DNA of 46,229 nt from a virus, in IMG/VR virus record IMGVR_UViG_3300050821_005112, positions 1-46,229 of that record, one strand, 5' to 3'. The translations under genes and the position numbers were made by a program. The notes beneath the pieces were generated by a model. It had not been told where the DNA came from and made no database searches. It was given only the letters and a program-made list of their open reading frames with translations. Shown in pieces: positions 16,859 to 24,630 of the stretch; the first letter of the stretch is position 1; each line of letters opens with the position of its first letter.

Positions 16859-17430
16859 GAATGGGTCTCCGGTTCAGCGGGGGGCTGGGTCTGGAATAGC
16901 GGCGCGGGCCCGCTATCAACCGGGACCGTCACAACCGGCGCGGGCTCCTGCACCGGAAGCGGCTTGACTTCCGGCCCCGCCTCCACGGCAGCGGCGGTCG
17001 TGGCGGCCCGGCGGTCGCTCATGATGGATTCGATCGCAGCCTTGCGGTCTAGCGCGATCTGCGGCGCATCGATCGCGGCCTGGCGCTTGGCCCTGATCTC
17101 CTCCATGCGCTTCTCGATCTCGCCCTCGTCCAGCTCGGATGGCTCCATGCTATAGCGGTCAGGCTCGACCGACATCGCGTGCGAGGCGTCGGCCTGATGC
17201 ATCCGCTGCGGCACCGGCGCATCGCCGTGCGCAGCCTTCCACTCCGCCGCCGCACGATCGTGCTGCTCTTTCTTGGCCGCGCTCTGTTCCTCGGTGTCGC
17301 CGGGGACGGCCACGTATTCCTGCGGCCCATGATCCCACAGCACAACCCCGCCTTGGGCATCAACATCTGAGGGCAGGATGTTCCGGCGCGGCTCGCTGGT
17401 TCGCTCTTGCGATACCTTTTGGTCGGTCAT
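16855..17430 (-). CDS. Hypothetical head-region protein with LWDHGP motif (191 aa)
   Basis: Polar and acidic, with GGVVLWDHGPQEYVAV near residues 27-42, a predicted helical, Glu-rich middle (residues 80-125) and a Pro/Val-rich C-terminus. It lies 1 bp after the stop of the capsid-cement candidate and is coupled to the 187-residue relative. No enzyme motif. Function unknown. Confidence 0.6.
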   Translation of the reverse strand: MTDQKVSQERTSEPRRNILPSDVDAQGGVVLWDHGPQEYVAVPGDTEEQSAAKKEQHDRAAAEWKAAHGDAPVPQRMHQADASHAMSVEPDRYSMEPSELDEGEIEKRMEEIRAKRQAAIDAPQIALDRKAAIESIMSDRRAATTAAAVEAGPEVKPLPVQEPAPVVTVPVDSGPAPLFQTQPPAEPETHS

Positions 17431-17431
17431 G

Positions 17432-18076
17432 CTATGGCTCCGGCAACACTGCGATGAAGGCCCGATAGGTGAACGAGCCCGAGTTGGCGATCACGTTGTA
17501 GATCTTGACGTACTCGTACTTGACGTTGTTCTGCTCGGACGTGAACGGGATTTCGTAGCGCGAGCCGCCGACCGCGTTGGGCGCGGCGGTGACGAAGCCG
17601 TTGGGCATGTCCTGCGAGGCGATGGCGCCGAACTCCATCATGCCGGCCATGATGACGTTGCCGGCGCCGAACGATGGATCGTTGGATAGCACCACGATCA
17701 GCTTCTCGGATGCGGTACCGGTGGTGGTCACGGCCGTCATGTCGATGACGACAACCGCGTCGATGCGGGCCTGCTGTGGGGTGATCGTGGTGGAGTCCGC
17801 GATCGAGGGCAGCGTTATCGTGACGTTCTGGTTGCCGCCCAGATCGACGATGCCGTCGGCGCCGTTGTATTGCGCGTAGCCCGAGGCGGCATAGGCAGAT
17901 GCGCCGTCGCTCAACCCCATATTGGCGTCGAACGAATAGGTGCGGTCGCCCTGCAGATGGCCGACCTGATCGGTGTCGGTCATGCCGCGGATGAGCGCCC
18001 GGCGGCTGATCCCATCCGGGAATTTCATGCCCCGGCGATAGATCGGAAGCGGCGCGGGGCGGATGATCTGGTTCAT
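17432..18076 (-). CDS. Capsid cement/decoration protein candidate (Bbp16-like)
   Basis: A 214-residue protein that may stabilise the capsid shell. The pattern of a VDLGG stretch, a beta-strand core (VVVIDMTAVTTTG, EKLIVVLSNDPSFGAG), then GGSRYEIPF and a final YVKIYNVIANSGSFTYRAFI strand pair resembles capsid cement proteins of the Bbp16 type from Bordetella phage BPP-1. Position one small gene after the capsid gene agrees. The match is by architecture, so confidence is moderate. Confidence 0.6.
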   Translation of the reverse strand: MNQIIRPAPLPIYRRGMKFPDGISRRALIRGMTDTDQVGHLQGDRTYSFDANMGLSDGASAYAASGYAQYNGADGIVDLGGNQNVTITLPSIADSTTITPQQARIDAVVVIDMTAVTTTGTASEKLIVVLSNDPSFGAGNVIMAGMMEFGAIASQDMPNGFVTAAPNAVGGSRYEIPFTSEQNNVKYEYVKIYNVIANSGSFTYRAFIAVLPEP

Positions 18077-18088
18077 GTCGTCGTTTCC

Positions 18089-18310
18089 TTACGGGTTCGT
18101 AGCTTGCGCCGTGTAGGTCCAGGAGCCCTGCGCGGTCGGGCTGTTCAGGCTGATATCGTAAGTCAGGATGGTGCCAGAGGTGACGGTGCCCTGGCCGCGG
18201 CCGATCTCCTTCTCCACGGTATCGAGCATGCGCGCGATGTACGCGATCTCCGCCGACTTCTTGTCGAACGCGGTCGGCGGGTTGTTGATCGTGATCGTGA
18301 GCAGCGCCAT
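18089..18310 (-). CDS. Small hypothetical head protein (73 aa)
   Basis: A short protein with a beta-type N-terminus (MALLTITINNPP), a helix (KKSAEIAYIARMLDTVEKEI) and a beta/polar C-terminus. It lies directly after the capsid gene in the late operon. Could be an auxiliary head protein; no family recognised. Confidence 0.55.
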   Translation of the reverse strand: MALLTITINNPPTAFDKKSAEIAYIARMLDTVEKEIGRGQGTVTSGTILTYDISLNSPTAQGSWTYTAQATNP

Positions 18311-18319
18311 TTCAGGGTC

Positions 18320-19273
18320 CTATGCGACGATCGGAGCGTTGGTCCAGGAATCCATGCGGGCCAGGCAATACTTGTGTTCGTCGACCATGCCGATGTCCCA
18401 TGCGATGTGGGTGCGGAAGGTCTTGCGGTCCTGCAGCAGGCCGACATCTTCGGGGGTCAGCGGGCGGACCTGGATGCCGCGCAGCATGCCTTCGCCCAGC
18501 GTCAGCCAGTACAGCGACGCGGTCACCGCGGAGCCGCCGCCGTTGGCGACCTCGCTGAACTGCAGCACCGGCACCTGATCATCCTTCGGATAGCCGAACA
18601 GGATGCGATTGCCGGCATAGCTCATCTTGGGCATGCCGACCTGGTCCCAGGTCTGCATCACGAAGCCGGTCAGCGAGGAGGTGCGGGCGGCCTGGATCCA
18701 GAGCGGAATCGAGATGAAGGGGACGAACAGGTAGGTGGTGCCCGACTTGCGCGAGACGTTGTTGTAGACCTGGTCGAGGTTGGCCAGCGACAGTGCGGCG
18801 CCGCCGGATAAGGTCGAGTTGTGGTAGAGCCGGCCGAACTTGCGGGCGCGGACGTTGAGGCCGTTGAAGACGCGCGGATTGGTGGACTGGTCGCCCTTGA
18901 CGAAGGTGTCGACCCAGAGCCGGGCGAACGCGGTAATCCCCATGCGCTCTTCGTAGTTGCGGCGCTCCGGGCCATGACGGTCCTGGATCGCGCGGTCGAC
19001 GTCGATATCGTGGTCGACGATGTAGGTCGCCTCGTCGAACGGCGAGATCGTGCCGTGCCCGCTGGAGGAGGCTTCGTTGATGGCGCGGAATACCGGGGTC
19101 GGCAGCGCGGCCTCGCGGTAGCCGGTGTACTTGGAGCCGCGCAGGGATTCGAACGGCATCACCTCGAAGATGTCGGAATACTGCGTGAACATCTCGATCA
19201 CGGTGCGGCGGATGTCCTCCAGGGCAAAACCCTTGGCGTATTCCGGCAGCGTGATCAGGTTGGAGATAGCCAT
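18320..19273 (-). CDS. Major capsid protein
   Basis: This 317-residue protein should form the icosahedral shell. Its position directly after the scaffold gene and before the decoration candidate is canonical. The N-terminus (LITLPEYAKGFALEDIRR...VIEMFTQYSDIFEVMPFESL) and the YTGYREAALPTPVFRAINE segment fit the HK97-fold capsid proteins of BPP-1-like podoviruses. The middle carries a typical LFVPFISIPLWIQAAR segment and the C-terminus VRPLTPEDVGLLQDRKTFRTHIAWDIG, close to the P-domain strand end. Start ATG at 19273, 12 bp after the scaffold stop. Confidence 0.85.
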   Translation of the reverse strand: MAISNLITLPEYAKGFALEDIRRTVIEMFTQYSDIFEVMPFESLRGSKYTGYREAALPTPVFRAINEASSSGHGTISPFDEATYIVDHDIDVDRAIQDRHGPERRNYEERMGITAFARLWVDTFVKGDQSTNPRVFNGLNVRARKFGRLYHNSTLSGGAALSLANLDQVYNNVSRKSGTTYLFVPFISIPLWIQAARTSSLTGFVMQTWDQVGMPKMSYAGNRILFGYPKDDQVPVLQFSEVANGGGSAVTASLYWLTLGEGMLRGIQVRPLTPEDVGLLQDRKTFRTHIAWDIGMVDEHKYCLARMDSWTNAPIVA

Positions 19274-19285
19274 CGCTTAAAGCTC

Positions 19286-20143
19286 CTATTGCCGGCCGCC
19301 GGTGACGGTCTGGAATTGCTTCTGATCGTGCGAGCGCGAGTAGTCCCACTTCTGGGACGGGGTCATGGTGGCCCACTGGGCTTCCGTGACCTTGCCGGGC
19401 TGTTCCGGCGGCTCGCTTCCGTTGCGGCGGAAACTGCCGCCGCCTTGGCCCGTGATCTTACCGACAAGCTTTTCCATGATCTGGACATCGCTCGCGGTGA
19501 AGGCGCGAGACATCAGCTGCTTGCCCTCGGCCTCGCTGAGGTACGCCTTGAAGAAGGTCTCGCAGGCATCGACACGCGCCGGACCGGCTGGGCCAAGTTT
19601 GGCGACCTCGGCGTTATGAGCCGCGGTGACCTGTTGCTGGGTGCCGATTCGGTCGCCGGCGATCAGCGCGATGCCCTTGGCGAAGGCTTCCTGGGAAAGG
19701 CCGTTCTCGTGCGCCCAGGCGCGGGCCTGCGCCCACAGCGGATTGGCGGCGTCGATCTTGAACTCGGTGCCCTGCGGCGCGGCGAAGTCGGTGGGGAGCT
19801 CGACCTTGTAGGCATCGGGATTGGCCGGCAGCGATAGCTGCTTGGATTGGGCGGCGGCGTCGCGCGCGAAAATCTGGTTGAAGTGTGCGGCGAGCTGCGC
19901 GTCGTCCTTGACCTTGTTGGCGGTCGCATCCCAGTGCGATTCGGGGATGTATTCAGGACGCTGTTGGGCCTGGGTTTGGGTCTGACCCGCCTGGGTTTGC
20001 TGCGTTCCCTGTCCCGCCGTAGACTGGGTCGTCCCAGCCTGCGACTCTTGTGTTTGAGTTGATCCGGCGCCCTGCCCCGCGGCTTGCTGGCTGCTGCCGC
20101 TCTGGGTCGACTGTGCGGTTGAGGACGATTGCGTATCGGTCAC
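19286..20143 (-). CDS. Capsid scaffold / assembly protein
   Basis: A 285-residue protein expected to guide procapsid assembly. Residues 1-60 are a low-complexity Gln/Ser/Thr/Gly stretch, followed by RPEYIPESHWDAT, which resembles the conserved YIPEKFWD-type start of podovirus scaffolds, then a helical region and a C-terminal segment ending in Gly/Arg and Gln-rich helices. The start is GTG at 20143 with AAGGGA 10 bases upstream; it lies inside the 3' half of the 130-residue ORF in another frame. Confidence 0.78.
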   Translation of the reverse strand: MTDTQSSSTAQSTQSGSSQQAAGQGAGSTQTQESQAGTTQSTAGQGTQQTQAGQTQTQAQQRPEYIPESHWDATANKVKDDAQLAAHFNQIFARDAAAQSKQLSLPANPDAYKVELPTDFAAPQGTEFKIDAANPLWAQARAWAHENGLSQEAFAKGIALIAGDRIGTQQQVTAAHNAEVAKLGPAGPARVDACETFFKAYLSEAEGKQLMSRAFTASDVQIMEKLVGKITGQGGGSFRRNGSEPPEQPGKVTEAQWATMTPSQKWDYSRSHDQKQFQTVTGGRQ

Positions 20144-20345
20144 TGTCGGCGATTCCCTTGGCCATGAGGCCCATCAATTCGGACGCGAACATGCGGCGGC
20201 CCTCCAGCTGCCGCAACGCACCGTCACCGATCTCGGGCGTCGCCACGTTGAGGAGAATCTTCTGCAGGTGATGGAACAGCATCTGACCGTCCGCGGTGCG
20301 CGCGAGGCGGTCGATGGCTTCGAGGATGTCCTTTTGCTCGATCAT
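19953..20345 (-). CDS. Small conserved-type gene upstream of scaffold, overlapping it
   Basis: The first 70 residues (for example MLFHHLQKILLNVATPEIGD and ALRQLEGRRMFASELM) look like a genuine small podovirus protein found between portal and scaffold. The frame stays open for another 60 residues inside the scaffold gene, giving an unusually long 191-bp overlap in which the C-terminal residues are Gly/Asn/Pro-rich. The ATG at 20345 has GGAG upstream. A 13-bp element copy falls inside the coding sequence at GDGALRQ. Function unknown. Confidence 0.6.
   Translation of the reverse strand: MIEQKDILEAIDRLARTADGQMLFHHLQKILLNVATPEIGDGALRQLEGRRMFASELMGLMAKGIADSDRYAIVLNRTVDPERQQPASRGAGRRINSNTRVAGWDDPVYGGTGNAANPGGSDPNPGPTAS
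20212..20224 (-). promoter_or_regulatory. 13-bp late element, copy 4 (inside small gene, before scaffold)
   Basis: Identical 13 bases, here translated as part of GDGALRQ in the 130-residue ORF. It lies 69 bp ahead of the scaffold GTG. Because it is coding, chance identity cannot be fully excluded, but orientation agrees with the other copies and a signal here would serve scaffold and capsid genes. Confidence 0.45.
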
Positions 20346-20375
20346 CCTACGCGCTCCGCGCTACGGCTCGACAAG

Positions 20376-21980
20376 TCATGCCGCCGGCCCCGGAATCGTG
20401 CCGCCGCCCTGCTGGCTCGGCACCGGCCGATCGCCGACCATCTGCGACATCTGCTTGACCATCGCCGCGACCTCCTCCGGCTTGCGGAACTTGAACAGCG
20501 TGATCCGCGCCTTCTCGATGATCGACTGCATCGTAGCCTTGCCGTCGACCACCATCTTCCACTCCTCCGGGAAGGTCTGCGCGAAATACGTCGCCATCTG
20601 CATCGCCTTCACCACTTCCTGCTGCTCGGCCGCGGCCTGCGCCGGATTGCGCGGCATCGTCGCAACCGCGCGGCCGTCGACCTGAAGCGGCGGCAGCACG
20701 CCGGCCGCCTCGAGCAGGTGCTTGAACCGCAGGAATATCTGGGCCGGCCCCTCTCGCCAGAACGACAGGCCCGGCGTGCCGATGCGCCGCTGCGCCCGCG
20801 CCAGCTCATCCATCCATTGCGTTGCGGTCGGCGGGGTGTCGCCGGTCTGCTCGGGATGATCGACGAAATGCAGCTTGCGCAGGTTGGCGATCTTCTCCTG
20901 GTACTGGTAGTTGGCGGCTTCCGGCGCTGGTGGGGTGTAGATCGGCTTGACGTCCCCCGCCGTACCGGGGCGCACCGGATAGGCCATCCCCTCCTCGACG
21001 CCCTGCTCGACGTTGACGAAGGAGTCGTCGGGATAGGTGATCGGCGGGCGCATCGCCAGCGAGGAATGGTCGATCCGCATCATGTCCAACTCGTCGACCT
21101 GGCGGAAGGTCGGCAGGCCCTGCAGCAGCGGCCCCTGGCCGTGCGGCCAGTCCGCGGTCGGGTTGAACCGCATCGGCAGCAGCGGGCAACTGCCCTCGCC
21201 CTTGATCACGGCGTCATGGATAAGGGTCTTGCCGTCGAGCAGCACGACATGCTGCCAGACCTCATCGCTCCAGTCGGTCCAATCGCGCCAATATCCCCAG
21301 GCGATCTGGGTGCGGTCGCTGGCCTTGTCCTTGCACTTCTTCTTCAGCTCCGCATCCATCTTGCCCCAGATTTCCTGGCCCACCAGGGTCTCGACGTAGC
21401 AGTTGCGGGTGTAGCGGATGGCGAAGCGGTCATCGATCTCGCCGTAGGGACCGAGGTTGATCTCGAGCTCGCGCAGCGGGATGGCGGACACCGTGATCGG
21501 GCGCGACGGGTGCGGGCGATCGATCCACAGCGCGGCGGTGCCAATCGCCAGATCGGGATAGAAGGCTTTCGGCAATTCCGGATAGAGGTTGGAGGCCTTC
21601 ATCGCATCGAAGATCAGGGCATCGCCTTCCTTGACCTTGTCGGCAATACCCTTCCAGATCTCGCCCTCCTTGCCGCCGGGCAGGAACATGCCGGGCCCGC
21701 GCTCGCACCACAGTTCGGCCTCGGGCAGGAAGGCGTTGACGATGGTCGTGATGAAGTCGGCGACGATGATGAACGCCTGGTCGGTGTTCAATTCCGGCGC
21801 GTCGAGCATGCGCTGGGTGGCGGGCTGGACCTGGGAGTTGATCTGGCGCTGCCGGTTCGGCGCGGCGAAGAAATAGCATTCCTTGAAATCGAGCTCGTTG
21901 TAACTTTTCCAGGTCCGGCACGCCGCGAGCTTGCCGATCGCATCGCGCTCCAGCGGGTTCTCGGTCTTCTCGTCGGCCAT
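20376..21980 (-). CDS. Portal protein (head-to-tail connecting protein)
   Basis: A 534-residue protein forming the dodecameric portal for DNA packaging and tail joining. It fits the podovirus head-to-tail connector family: N-terminal NELDFKECYFFAAPNRQRQINS, a central wing region with FNPTADWPHGQGPLLQGLP and QVDELDMM, and the C-terminal crown helix region (PPLQVDGRAVATMPRNPAQA, QQEVVKAMQMATYF). Length matches the family. Position between the terminase and scaffold genes agrees. The C-terminal tail is Gly/Pro-rich and likely disordered. Confidence 0.88.
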   Translation of the reverse strand: MADEKTENPLERDAIGKLAACRTWKSYNELDFKECYFFAAPNRQRQINSQVQPATQRMLDAPELNTDQAFIIVADFITTIVNAFLPEAELWCERGPGMFLPGGKEGEIWKGIADKVKEGDALIFDAMKASNLYPELPKAFYPDLAIGTAALWIDRPHPSRPITVSAIPLRELEINLGPYGEIDDRFAIRYTRNCYVETLVGQEIWGKMDAELKKKCKDKASDRTQIAWGYWRDWTDWSDEVWQHVVLLDGKTLIHDAVIKGEGSCPLLPMRFNPTADWPHGQGPLLQGLPTFRQVDELDMMRIDHSSLAMRPPITYPDDSFVNVEQGVEEGMAYPVRPGTAGDVKPIYTPPAPEAANYQYQEKIANLRKLHFVDHPEQTGDTPPTATQWMDELARAQRRIGTPGLSFWREGPAQIFLRFKHLLEAAGVLPPLQVDGRAVATMPRNPAQAAAEQQEVVKAMQMATYFAQTFPEEWKMVVDGKATMQSIIEKARITLFKFRKPEEVAAMVKQMSQMVGDRPVPSQQGGGTIPGPAA

Positions 21981-21983
21981 GCC

Positions 21984-22220
21984 CTACAGCCCCCGTTGCG
22001 TGGGGACGACGGCGGCCGGTGGCGGAGCGGCGAGCGGGGAGCCGGATGCGGCGCCGGACATCGCCAATTGCGTGCCGTAACGCGCCATCAGGCTCGCGGT
22101 GTCGGACTGCGATTCCTGCTGCAGCGAGGAGACCAGATCACTTTGCGCCTGCGCCTGCTCCTGCGCGAGCATCGGATCGACCGGAAGCGGCGGCGGTGGC
22201 GGCGGGCTGTCGGTGTTCAC
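21984..22220 (-). CDS. Small proline- and glutamine-rich protein (78 aa)
   Basis: The N-terminus has a run of prolines (SPPPPPPLPVDP), followed by a Gln/Ser/Ala helix and a Pro/Ala C-terminus. It starts with GTG at 22220, overlapping the 3' end of the 160-residue gene by 83 bp in another frame, and ends 3 bp before the portal start. Possibly a small structural or assembly factor; unrecognised. Confidence 0.5.
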   Translation of the reverse strand: MNTDSPPPPPPLPVDPMLAQEQAQAQSDLVSSLQQESQSDTASLMARYGTQLAMSGAASGSPLAAPPPAAVVPTQRGL

Positions 22221-22620
22221 TGATCACGGTTCCACCATTGCGGTGGATATGGCGGTAGAGCGCTGCGGGGGTTATCGCAACGCACCGTAGCCCGATCAGA
22301 TGCTTGACCGCGTTGACGCAGGTGAAGCCGATGCGCGATGACCATCCCATGCGCTGACCGACGCGCGCGATGCGGACCACGGCGCATCCCGAGGTCCATC
22401 GCATGATCGCCGCCTTGTCGAACAACATGACGCGGGTCGCCGACCACTGCACGTCATAGAGCAGCCACACCTTGACGCCGGGGCAATAGCCGAACGCGGA
22501 GACGTGCTTGAAGCGGCCGGGCGTCAGCAGGCCGATCCAGCGGTTGGCGGATTTCACGTGAAACACCACGAACCATTCGCTCGGCTCGATCGCGGTTGCC
22601 ACGTCGACCACCGCGTCCAT
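22138..22620 (-). CDS. Hypothetical protein next to terminase (160 aa)
   Basis: The first 110 residues look genuine and compact: EWFVVFHVKSANRWIGLL, FKHVSAFGYCPGVKVWLLYD and a mixed alpha/beta pattern rich in Trp and aromatic residues. Such a gene beside the large terminase is common in this podovirus type. ATG at 22620 is 1 bp after the terminase stop. The C-terminal third becomes Arg/Ala-rich where it overlaps the next small gene. Function unknown. Confidence 0.62.
   Translation of the reverse strand: MDAVVDVATAIEPSEWFVVFHVKSANRWIGLLTPGRFKHVSAFGYCPGVKVWLLYDVQWSATRVMLFDKAAIMRWTSGCAVVRIARVGQRMGWSSRIGFTCVNAVKHLIGLRCVAITPAALYRHIHRNGGTVISEHRQPAATAAASGRSDARAGAGAGAK
22276..22288 (-). promoter_or_regulatory. 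13-bp late element, copy 5 (before portal unit)
   Basis: Identical 13 bases inside the 3' part of the 160-residue ORF (coding LRCVAI), 56 bp ahead of the GTG of the small proline-rich gene and upstream of the portal. Same orientation as the genes. Confidence 0.48.
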
Positions 22621-22621
22621 C

Positions 22622-24178
22622 TCAAGCCACCACCCGCCGCAGTGTCCGCCGCGGCCGCGCCACGCGCACCGGCTTCTGTTCACCGACCGGCTGCAGCCCG
22701 ACCATGGCCCGCCCTTCCCCGATCGACACCGCCAGATACTGCAGGCAATCCGCCAGATCGGAATAGCGATCCTTCTTCGGCTCGGTCTTGGTCTCGATGT
22801 CGCCGGCGCGCTTCTTCTCGAAGCAGTAGCGACCCTCCATCGCAATGATCAGGGTGCGGCAGCGCGGATCGATCAACAGCCTCGGCTTGCCGTCATACAT
22901 CGTCGAGCCCAGATGATCGACCGCCTCGATCCGAGTCTGGATCAGGTTCTGCTTCACCGGCGCGGCCTGCATCGGCATGCCGTTCGCCGCCCACACCTCA
23001 TAGGCGGTGCGGTCGTCGTTCTGGGTCTTGTCAGCACCCTTCGGATCGCCTCTAAAAATGACGTTGAATCCGGAGTATCGTTGTTCGAGATGCCGCTTGA
23101 CCTTCGGCGCGAACGTCACCGCACCCTGGTTGAAACCCTGCATCTCCTCGAGCACGCAGACCCGGTGGTTGATCTCCTGCGCGAACAGCACCGCCGGGCG
23201 CCGCCCGAAATCCGCTATCACATACAGGTCATGCCCCTTGACCGCCTCCAACGCCTGCCGGGCCACATAGACCTCGCGGCGGAACCACGGCCACACCGGA
23301 TCGCCGTCGATCACCAGCGCGATCTTGTTCAGCACCCGCGACTTGATCCAGGCCCGGGACTTGCCCTTGATCTGCTCGCGGTAGTAGCCGGACGGCAGCC
23401 ACTTGACGTTCTCCGCATCGGGATTGTCGCGATACCCCTCGATGGTCTTGCCGTCGGCGCCGTAGATCTCCAGCATGCCCGGCGGCTGCATCATGTAATC
23501 CCAGTCGTGCGGCCACGACAGCGCCAGCCGTTCGTCGAGCGGCATGTGCTCCGGCCATTCCACCTCGCCTGTCATCATCGGAACGAAATGGTCCTCGTCG
23601 GGCGCGTTCATGTCGGCGATGACGCCGCGCCAGGTCGGCCCGCCGTCCTTCATCGCCGGATAGCGGCCGGCCCGCGACGTCATCTCGTCGAACAGCACCT
23701 TCGGCACATACTGCAGCTCGTTGACATAGAACCCGGTATATTCCAGCGACCGCAGCTTCGAGACATCCTCCTCCTTGTCGAGCGCCAGGAAGTCGATCTC
23801 CATCTCGATGTCGCCGGCCCGCAGTCGCTGAAATGCCGGTTTCGACATGATGATCCGCCCATACACCTCCTCCGGAAAGGTGTCGCGCCAGGTCCGCATC
23901 GTGGTGGTGATCAGCTCGGGATAGGTGTTGCGGATCACGCCCCAGCGCGTCCTGCGGATGCCGGAGCGGTCGGGCGCCTGCTGGCTCGCGATGGCGTAGA
24001 GCTTGACGTTGCAGATCTTGGATTTGCCCGATCCGACCGGGCCGCGGATCACCTGCACGAAGGCCTGCGATTGCATGAACCGTGCCAGCACGGGGTAGTC
24101 GATTTCGTAGATCGGCCGGCCGTATTCGTCGAAGCGCTGGACCGGGGTGTCAGCCAAGATGCCTTCCCATCCGATCAT
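22622..24178 (-). CDS. terL: Terminase large subunit
   Basis: This 518-residue ATPase-nuclease packages DNA into the procapsid. Walker A is GPVGSGKS at residues 46-53; a Walker B-like FYVNELQY follows near residue 150. The C-terminal RNase H-type nuclease is marked by YVIADFG, the FRGDPKGADK segment and the SDLADCLQY aspartates. Length is normal. It is followed by the 160-residue gene and the portal. ATG at 24178 lies within the 3' end of a tiny membrane-protein ORF. Confidence 0.9.
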   Translation of the reverse strand: MIGWEGILADTPVQRFDEYGRPIYEIDYPVLARFMQSQAFVQVIRGPVGSGKSKICNVKLYAIASQQAPDRSGIRRTRWGVIRNTYPELITTTMRTWRDTFPEEVYGRIIMSKPAFQRLRAGDIEMEIDFLALDKEEDVSKLRSLEYTGFYVNELQYVPKVLFDEMTSRAGRYPAMKDGGPTWRGVIADMNAPDEDHFVPMMTGEVEWPEHMPLDERLALSWPHDWDYMMQPPGMLEIYGADGKTIEGYRDNPDAENVKWLPSGYYREQIKGKSRAWIKSRVLNKIALVIDGDPVWPWFRREVYVARQALEAVKGHDLYVIADFGRRPAVLFAQEINHRVCVLEEMQGFNQGAVTFAPKVKRHLEQRYSGFNVIFRGDPKGADKTQNDDRTAYEVWAANGMPMQAAPVKQNLIQTRIEAVDHLGSTMYDGKPRLLIDPRCRTLIIAMEGRYCFEKKRAGDIETKTEPKKDRYSDLADCLQYLAVSIGEGRAMVGLQPVGEQKPVRVARPRRTLRRVVA

Positions 24179-24248
24179 CGCCTGACGTTAGCCGCCAAAG
24201 ATAACCAGCCGCAAACCCGCAACCAAACACAATCAGGAATATCGTCAT
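24150..24248 (-). CDS. Tiny membrane protein (32 aa)
   Basis: MTIFLIVFGCGFAAGYLW forms one membrane segment, then a short polar tail. Its ATG overlaps the stop of the Cys-rich 61-residue gene (ATGA), and it runs 29 bp into the terminase gene. The coupling and hydrophobic pattern support a real gene; function unknown. Confidence 0.45.
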   Translation of the reverse strand: MTIFLIVFGCGFAAGYLWRLTSGDDRMGRHLG

Positions 24249-24430
24249 CGCTTCGCCTCCCAGAGATCGCAGACATCATCCGGCTCGATGATGCCCTTGA
24301 CGCGCCTGCAGCGGCGGCTACCTGTCGGGCCGTAGCTGTAGCGGCAGGTCTTGCAGCGCTGCTCGCCGGTGGCGTCGCGGTAGTTCACGCTGGTCTTGTC
24401 TTTTTTGCCGGCGTCCTCGTCGTCGGTCAT
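24245..24430 (-). CDS. Small four-cysteine protein (61 aa)
   Basis: After a charged N-terminus the sequence has CKTCRYSYGPTGSRRC and IIEPDDVCDLWEAKR. This spacing resembles small phage proteins with a zinc- or iron-sulfur-type knuckle (CxxC...C...C). Start chosen as ATG at 24430, which overlaps the upstream stop; the frame is open ten codons further. Metal binding is inferred. Confidence 0.6.
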   Translation of the reverse strand: MTDDEDAGKKDKTSVNYRDATGEQRCKTCRYSYGPTGSRRCRRVKGIIEPDDVCDLWEAKR

Positions 24431-24630
24431 TGCCGCTTCAGCTCCGGATGTCGCCGCCATGCCTCAGGCGCGGTTTCCATCGCCTTTTTGGTGGTTGCAT
24501 CGTCGGTACCTAATCGATCGGTGACATGGTCCGCCCATGCCTGTAGGCTTGGCCAGCCACGTTCCTTGGCGTCGGCTTCGGTAAGCGGTCGATCGACATC
24601 CCAAATTCCGTTTTCCGAACACATCGCCAT
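24427..24630 (-). CDS. Hypothetical protein (67 aa)
   Basis: A small acidic helical protein (for example DVDRPLTEADAKERGWPSLQ). It begins with ATG at 24630 overlapping the stop of the 252-residue gene and ends overlapping the next start. The upstream extension of this frame is a shadow of the 252-residue gene. Function unknown. Confidence 0.55.
   Translation of the reverse strand: MAMCSENGIWDVDRPLTEADAKERGWPSLQAWADHVTDRLGTDDATTKKAMETAPEAWRRHPELKRQ

Noticed and set aside
20268-22223. 651-codon plus-strand frame opposite the portal
   Set aside because: Shadow of the portal gene, with the same Arg/Leu/Asp/Gly-biased composition as other shadows.
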